Part shown: positions 60,426 to 64,000 of the stretch, in pieces | Layout: every line of letters starts with the position of its first letter | How positions within the stretch are numbered: position 1 is the stretch's first letter | DNA from: Spirochaetota bacterium | GTDB lineage: Bacteria > Spirochaetota > Spirochaetia > Sphaerochaetales > Sphaerochaetaceae | Reading direction: 5' to 3' | NCBI GenBank assembly: GCA_918298275.1 | Contig: CAKJZO010000081.1 | Coordinates: 1-64,000 of the forward strand | DNA length: 64,000 bases | Made by a program: the position numbers and the translations under genes | Notes under the pieces: generated by a model | Seen by the model: only the letters and a program-made list of their open reading frames with translations | What the model was told of the DNA's origin: nothing | Database searches by the model: none

Positions 60426-61958
60426 ATGGAAAACCTCAATCTCACGATGTTCAAACAGTATGACATCAGAACCAGATATAACGCACTCAGCGACAGTCTC
60501 AAGGAAAGGCTCTACAACGCAATCGCAGTCTATGTCAGAGACAGCATCGGGGCAAAATCGGTAGTCATCGGCCGTGATGCGCGCCTCTATGTGCCCGAAC
60601 TTGCAGAGGGCATCGCAAGACTGCTGCGCAAGGCAGGTCTTGACGTCTATATCAATCCACTTCCGATCTCCACATGTCAGTTCTACTACAGCTGCATGAA
60701 GCACCGTGAGAGCGCAGGCATAATGGTCACAGCCAGCCACAACCCCGGCGAGTATGTCGGACTCAAGCTGATCGCACCCGAAGTTGCCCCGATAGCTCTG
60801 GGATGCGGACCTGAGGGCGGAATCGCAAAGATCAAGGAGCTGTTCATTGCCGATGCCAAGGTCGAGGGTGACAGACAGGGAAAGATGTATGTCATCAACT
60901 ATCTGGAAGACTACATCAACTACTGCATGAAGCTTTCCGGCGTCACGGAAGGCAGTCTCAAGGGAACAAGGATCATGCTCGAGTTCCTCAACGGTTCTGC
61001 CGGAAGCGAGATGGCCCTGGCCTTCCAGAGAGCCGGTGCCGATGTGGAACTGCGCGATGTCGCTCCCGACGGATTTTTCTGGAGAGGAGACCCCAACCCG
61101 ATCATCGAATCATCGATTGCTCCGACAAGAGCCGCGATGAGAGAAGGAAAGTTCGATTTCGGATTCTGCTTCGATGGTGACGGAGACAGAGTTGACCTGA
61201 TGGCCCCCAACGGAGAGCAGATTGTACCGGGTCTGAACATGTCCATCATCGTCAAGAAGATGATCGATATCTTCCACGGCACAAAGATGGAAGTCTATGC
61301 CGATGTCAAGGCAATCCCCCTCTCACTGTGTGAGATTGCAAAGAGCGGCGTCAAGGTCCACATCATCAGAAACGGACACTCCTTCATCAAGGAGAAGCTT
61401 CGCGAGAACTGCGCAAACGGCTATTTCGCTGCAGAAGAGGAAAGCGCCCACTACTACATGAACTACCCGTATGATCCGGATGATCTTTCGAAGGGCTATG
61501 CCGCCATAGAATCCACCCTGTTCATCGCTCTTCTGAGCGCAAGATGCTACAAGGAAGACCCGGCAGCCTATGAGCGTGCCTATAAGCTTCAGACCTCGCT
61601 CTTCCGCGAGCGCGAGTGGCCGCTTCACTGCGAGGCAGCACCCGAGAAGATGCCGCATCTGATGGATGAAGTCGAGAACAAGATGCGCAGCCTTGGTGCC
61701 ACAATCATCAAGGACATGGACGACGGAAGCGACCTCGATGCATGCCTGATGAGATTCAACCTGCCGCAGACCTTCAGCGCAGACTATTCGCTTGAAGGAA
61801 AGAAGTGGGTGCAGGTCGCACAGAGAATCAGCCGCAGCGAGGAAGCCATGTGCCGCTGGGAAGTCGTTTCCAACGATCCTGATCTGTGTGCAGAGTACAA
61901 CGGCTATGTAAAAGAAATAACCGACCGCTATGTCGCGGCCGGCTATGCCAAGTATTGA
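60426..61958 (+). CDS. Phosphomannomutase/phosphoglucomutase
   Basis: 510 residues of the alpha-D-phosphohexomutase family. The phosphoserine loop is TASHNPGEYVG (about residue 98), the metal loop is FDGDGDR (about residue 253), the sugar-binding loop is AEEESAHYY and the C-terminal phosphate loop is present (SRSEEAMCRWEV). It interconverts hexose 1- and 6-phosphates for cell-envelope or glycogen synthesis. The opening MFKQYDIRTRYN matches the family. Good match of length. Confidence 0.92.
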   Translation: MENLNLTMFKQYDIRTRYNALSDSLKERLYNAIAVYVRDSIGAKSVVIGRDARLYVPELAEGIARLLRKAGLDVYINPLPISTCQFYYSCMKHRESAGIMVTASHNPGEYVGLKLIAPEVAPIALGCGPEGGIAKIKELFIADAKVEGDRQGKMYVINYLEDYINYCMKLSGVTEGSLKGTRIMLEFLNGSAGSEMALAFQRAGADVELRDVAPDGFFWRGDPNPIIESSIAPTRAAMREGKFDFGFCFDGDGDRVDLMAPNGEQIVPGLNMSIIVKKMIDIFHGTKMEVYADVKAIPLSLCEIAKSGVKVHIIRNGHSFIKEKLRENCANGYFAAEEESAHYYMNYPYDPDDLSKGYAAIESTLFIALLSARCYKEDPAAYERAYKLQTSLFREREWPLHCEAAPEKMPHLMDEVENKMRSLGATIIKDMDDGSDLDACLMRFNLPQTFSADYSLEGKKWVQVAQRISRSEEAMCRWEVVSNDPDLCAEYNGYVKEITDRYVAAGYAKY

Positions 61959-61966
61959 AACAAAAA

Positions 61967-61986
61967 GCAGGGGCGATTGCCCCTGC
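61967..61986. terminator. Hairpin shared by the phosphohexomutase and the converging VanZ-FKBP-HdeD operon
   Basis: GCAGGGGC-GATT-GCCCCTGC is a perfect 8-bp GC stem. On the minus strand it is followed by TTTTTG, so it is a clear terminator in that direction and a weaker one for the plus strand, where no T run follows. Confidence 0.75.
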
Positions 61987-62078
61987 ATTACACCATAGCA
62001 TTACACTATAAATTTCAGTAAGAGCGGATGCAGCGGACCCTAAAAGAGTTTATATAATCAATTCCTGCAGTCTGCTCT

Positions 62079-62708
62079 TTACTGTTCTTTTTCCTCATTA
62101 TCCACGACTTCAGCCTCACCTACGATCACCTCCTCTTCCTTAACCTTACCGTTGCTCTTGAAGAGGACGATGATCGGAATTGCAATCATGATTACACCGA
62201 TGACGATGAATCCGATGGAAAGGATCTGGACAACCTTCACCAGGGTTTCCATCGGCTTGAAGAAAAGAAGCAGAGCAATCAGGGCCTCGATCACAGCCTC
62301 GACGATGAAGCTTTTCCTCTTATCCTCTACGCCGAACTTTCCGGCCACAGCAGAGTTCTGAAGAGCAACTATTGCAGAGAAAACAAGGCTGATTGCAAAG
62401 ATATAGACCATCACGGTGAGGGCAGTATCGGTTGCGAACAAAGCTACCAGTACAGCTGCGATACCGAGAGTCAGGGATTCGAAACCCTTGATGAGGGTAA
62501 GGTTCTTGGTCAGGTCGGTGAACTTCCACTTCTTGACGCCCATGAGGGTGTAGAAGCCGTCAAGGGCGGCTCCGATACCTGCGGCAATCATGACGATCTT
62601 CAGAAAAGACTCGGTATGATTGATGATCAGAATGCCCAGCGCAAGAACAACAGCACCGATGCAGACTGTAACAAGAAGACCTTTTTTCCCGCTGATAGTC
62701 TTGGTCAT
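62079..62708 (-). CDS. HdeD/DUF308-family membrane protein
   Basis: 209 residues with six membrane segments in two similar halves (LLVTVCIGAVVLALGILII... and FIVEAVIEALIALLLFF...), as in the DUF308/HdeD family, and an acidic C-terminal tail (EEEVIVGEAEVVDNEEKEQ). E. coli HdeD is linked to acid resistance, but for this protein no role is known. It starts one base after the FKBP stop. Confidence 0.85.
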   Translation of the reverse strand: MTKTISGKKGLLVTVCIGAVVLALGILIINHTESFLKIVMIAAGIGAALDGFYTLMGVKKWKFTDLTKNLTLIKGFESLTLGIAAVLVALFATDTALTVMVYIFAISLVFSAIVALQNSAVAGKFGVEDKRKSFIVEAVIEALIALLLFFKPMETLVKVVQILSIGFIVIGVIMIAIPIIVLFKSNGKVKEEEVIVGEAEVVDNEEKEQ

Positions 62709-62709
62709 G

Positions 62710-63636
62710 TCATTCCCCCTTCACGATTGAGTATGTCTCGACATTGAAGATAAGAAGCGAATTGGGATCCATCGATCCGGTTGCTCTGTCTCCGTAGCCC
62801 AGATCCGGATGAATGTAGAAGATGTAATGGCTGCCCATCGGCATGAGCATCACGCCTTCACGGAAGCCCTCGATGACACCAGAAAGCGGGAATGTGGAGT
62901 GCTCACCGCGGGCATAGGAGCTGTCGATTACCGTTCCGTCCAGGAGCTTGAGCTCATAGTCCAGTTCGACACTGTCCGTAGAAGCTGCAAATTCTCCTGT
63001 ACCCTGGCGGACAATCTCATACTGAAGACCGCTTCCCGTGGTATAAATGCCCTCTTTTGTCGCATTTTCCTTGAGGAAAGCCTCTGCTCTGGCAAGGTTT
63101 GCATCCGCAACGGCGGCCATCCTGACATCGTAATCGGTCAGATAATCATTGAGCATCTGGTTAAGCTCCTCGATGGAGTAACGAAGGCTGCCGGTCATGT
63201 AGTCATAGATGCCCATTGAACCGAAATAGGGTTGAAGTTCGGGATAGACCTGAGCCTGATACATGGAGAAGTAATATGATGCGTAATCGGGTCCGTAGTA
63301 ATCTGCGACATAAACTCCGAATGCATAACTGAACCTCTCTGCAAGCGTGGACGGAAGAACAAGCTCAATGTCCTCCTCCGTCTCCTCGGCAGATGACGAT
63401 TCCTCTGAAGAAGCAGTTTCCTGAGGCTCCTCAGATTTCGGCTCCTCGGCCTTCTGCTCTTCTGCAGGCTGTTCCTCTGCCGGTTTGACCTCAGCAGCTT
63501 TTTCCTCTGCAGGCTGCTGTGCAGCAGTCTGGGCAGGAGCATCCCCGTCATTCTTGGAACCCTTGGATGAGCATCCTACGAAGAATGCAAGGGCTACAAC
63601 CAACAAAAGCAATAGAACTGAAATCTTCCTGAGCAT
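62710..63636 (-). CDS. FKBP-type peptidyl-prolyl isomerase lipoprotein
   Basis: 308 residues. The lipobox LAFFVGC at residues 16-22 predicts a lipoprotein. An Ala/Glu/Pro-rich linker (about residues 30-90) joins an N-terminal helical FKBP-dimerisation region (FSYAFGVYVADYYG) to the C-terminal FKBP domain (QYEIVRQGTGEF; LDGTVIDSSYARGE; GFREGVMLMPMG; HPDLGYGDR). It should catalyse proline isomerisation of exported proteins. Middle gene of a three-gene unit with VanZ-like and HdeD genes. Confidence 0.93.
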   Translation of the reverse strand: MLRKISVLLLLLVVALAFFVGCSSKGSKNDGDAPAQTAAQQPAEEKAAEVKPAEEQPAEEQKAEEPKSEEPQETASSEESSSAEETEEDIELVLPSTLAERFSYAFGVYVADYYGPDYASYYFSMYQAQVYPELQPYFGSMGIYDYMTGSLRYSIEELNQMLNDYLTDYDVRMAAVADANLARAEAFLKENATKEGIYTTGSGLQYEIVRQGTGEFAASTDSVELDYELKLLDGTVIDSSYARGEHSTFPLSGVIEGFREGVMLMPMGSHYIFYIHPDLGYGDRATGSMDPNSLLIFNVETYSIVKGE

Positions 63637-63663
63637 ATCAAACTCCCGAAATGTGATATCAAA

Positions 63664-64000
63664 TTATCCTTTTTTCTTCCTGCGCCTTTCAATCAGGCAC
63701 ACGAAATAAACACAAAGCAATCCGATCAGCGCTCCGACAAGAGCACCGAGACCATCGGCAATCAGGTCCGCAGCCTCGAAGAACCTTCCGAACCTTGGCT
63801 GGCAGAGCTCAATGGTATAGCCGCAGAGAAAAGACAGAAAGAAGGCTCCGAGAACCGGCATGAAATTCGACAGGAATATCCTGTGCCGCACGGAATTATG
63901 GAAATCGACGAAGAAAAGGAAGCCGAGGGCCATGTAGGCAAGGAAATGGGCACCCTTGTCCTTGCCGACAATGTACTGAGGCACGTTCACATCCTTTGCA
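63664..64000 (-). CDS. VanZ-like membrane protein, 5' end beyond window
   Basis: The frame is open to the right edge; the codons before MNVPQYIV (63990) read ...A-K-D, so the true start lies outside. Three or four membrane segments with DKGAHFLAYMALGFLFF and the C-terminal RFGRFFEAADLIADGLGALVG match the VanZ family, whose best-known member aids teicoplanin resistance; most are of unknown function. A basic tail (RRRKKKG) ends it. First visible gene of the FKBP operon. Confidence 0.85.
   Translation of the reverse strand, partial: AKDVNVPQYIVGKDKGAHFLAYMALGFLFFVDFHNSVRHRIFLSNFMPVLGAFFLSFLCGYTIELCQPRFGRFFEAADLIADGLGALVGALIGLLCVYFVCLIERRRKKKG

Overview
The window is a chromosomal segment of about 52% GC from what is most likely an anaerobic spirochaete, perhaps Sphaerochaetaceae. 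The clue I weigh most is the signal peptides of the transporter binding proteins, which end in FAAGAKE, FAGGSKE and FAAAAAEQ, a style common in that phylum. The TAXI-TRAP transporter, the NtrC/histidine-kinase pair and the many short unrelated housekeeping operons also fit. All family names rest on recognition of motifs and remembered homologues, not on searches. I see no rRNA, IS element, prophage or CRISPR array.

Layout. 1-6.4 kb: a truncated M16C peptidase, a NYN/LOTUS RNase-like protein and a polar amino-acid ABC importer. 6.5-19.6 kb: a carbohydrate and organosulfonate locus. Its core is a nine-gene minus-strand operon containing a sulfoquinovosidase with the complete sulfoquinovose-recognition signature, a fucose-isomerase-like isomerase, a split transketolase, an RpiB-like isomerase, an iron-type alcohol dehydrogenase, a DUF4867 protein and a TauE/SafE exporter. 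Together these read as a sulfoglycolytic transketolase pathway: sulfoquinovose is released, isomerised, cut twice by transketolase to sulfoacetaldehyde, reduced to isethionate and exported. A GPH-type symporter and a second GH31 glycosidase lie beside it. 19.6-25.5 kb: a diguanylate cyclase, a BdhA/YqhD-type alcohol dehydrogenase, a second amino-acid ABC importer and a TrkA-C membrane protein.

25.4-40.9 kb is an accessory-looking run on the minus strand. It holds a macrodomain/SirTM sirtuin operon (reversible ADP-ribosylation), a MATE transporter fused to a histidine-kinase-like ATPase domain, an XRE regulator with MFS and GyrI-like genes, Nudix, DUF4256, GNAT, CDP-alcohol phosphotransferase, serine hydrolase and phosphoesterase genes, and a Fic enzyme preceded by three operator-like direct repeats.

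40.9-64 kb is mostly core metabolism: an RNA m5U methyltransferase, oligoendopeptidase F, a sigma-54 two-component system, Hsp33, RlmKL, YitT, MscL, a nucleotidyltransferase, a CDF transporter, RadC, a TAXI-TRAP transporter, a phosphohexomutase and a lipoprotein FKBP. Two unusual arrangements stand out here. A tRNA-Arg(CCG) gene ends one base before the start codon of a MalY-type aminotransferase. Four copies of an inverted-repeat unit (TTCTACAAA-N19/20-TTTGTAGAA) lie between radC and a PD-(D/E)XK nuclease-like gene.

Best candidates for new biology, in order: the sulfo-transketolase operon with its variant RpiB, the inverted-repeat array beside the nuclease-like gene, the tRNA/mRNA junction, and the SirTM operon lacking its usual lipoylation partners.
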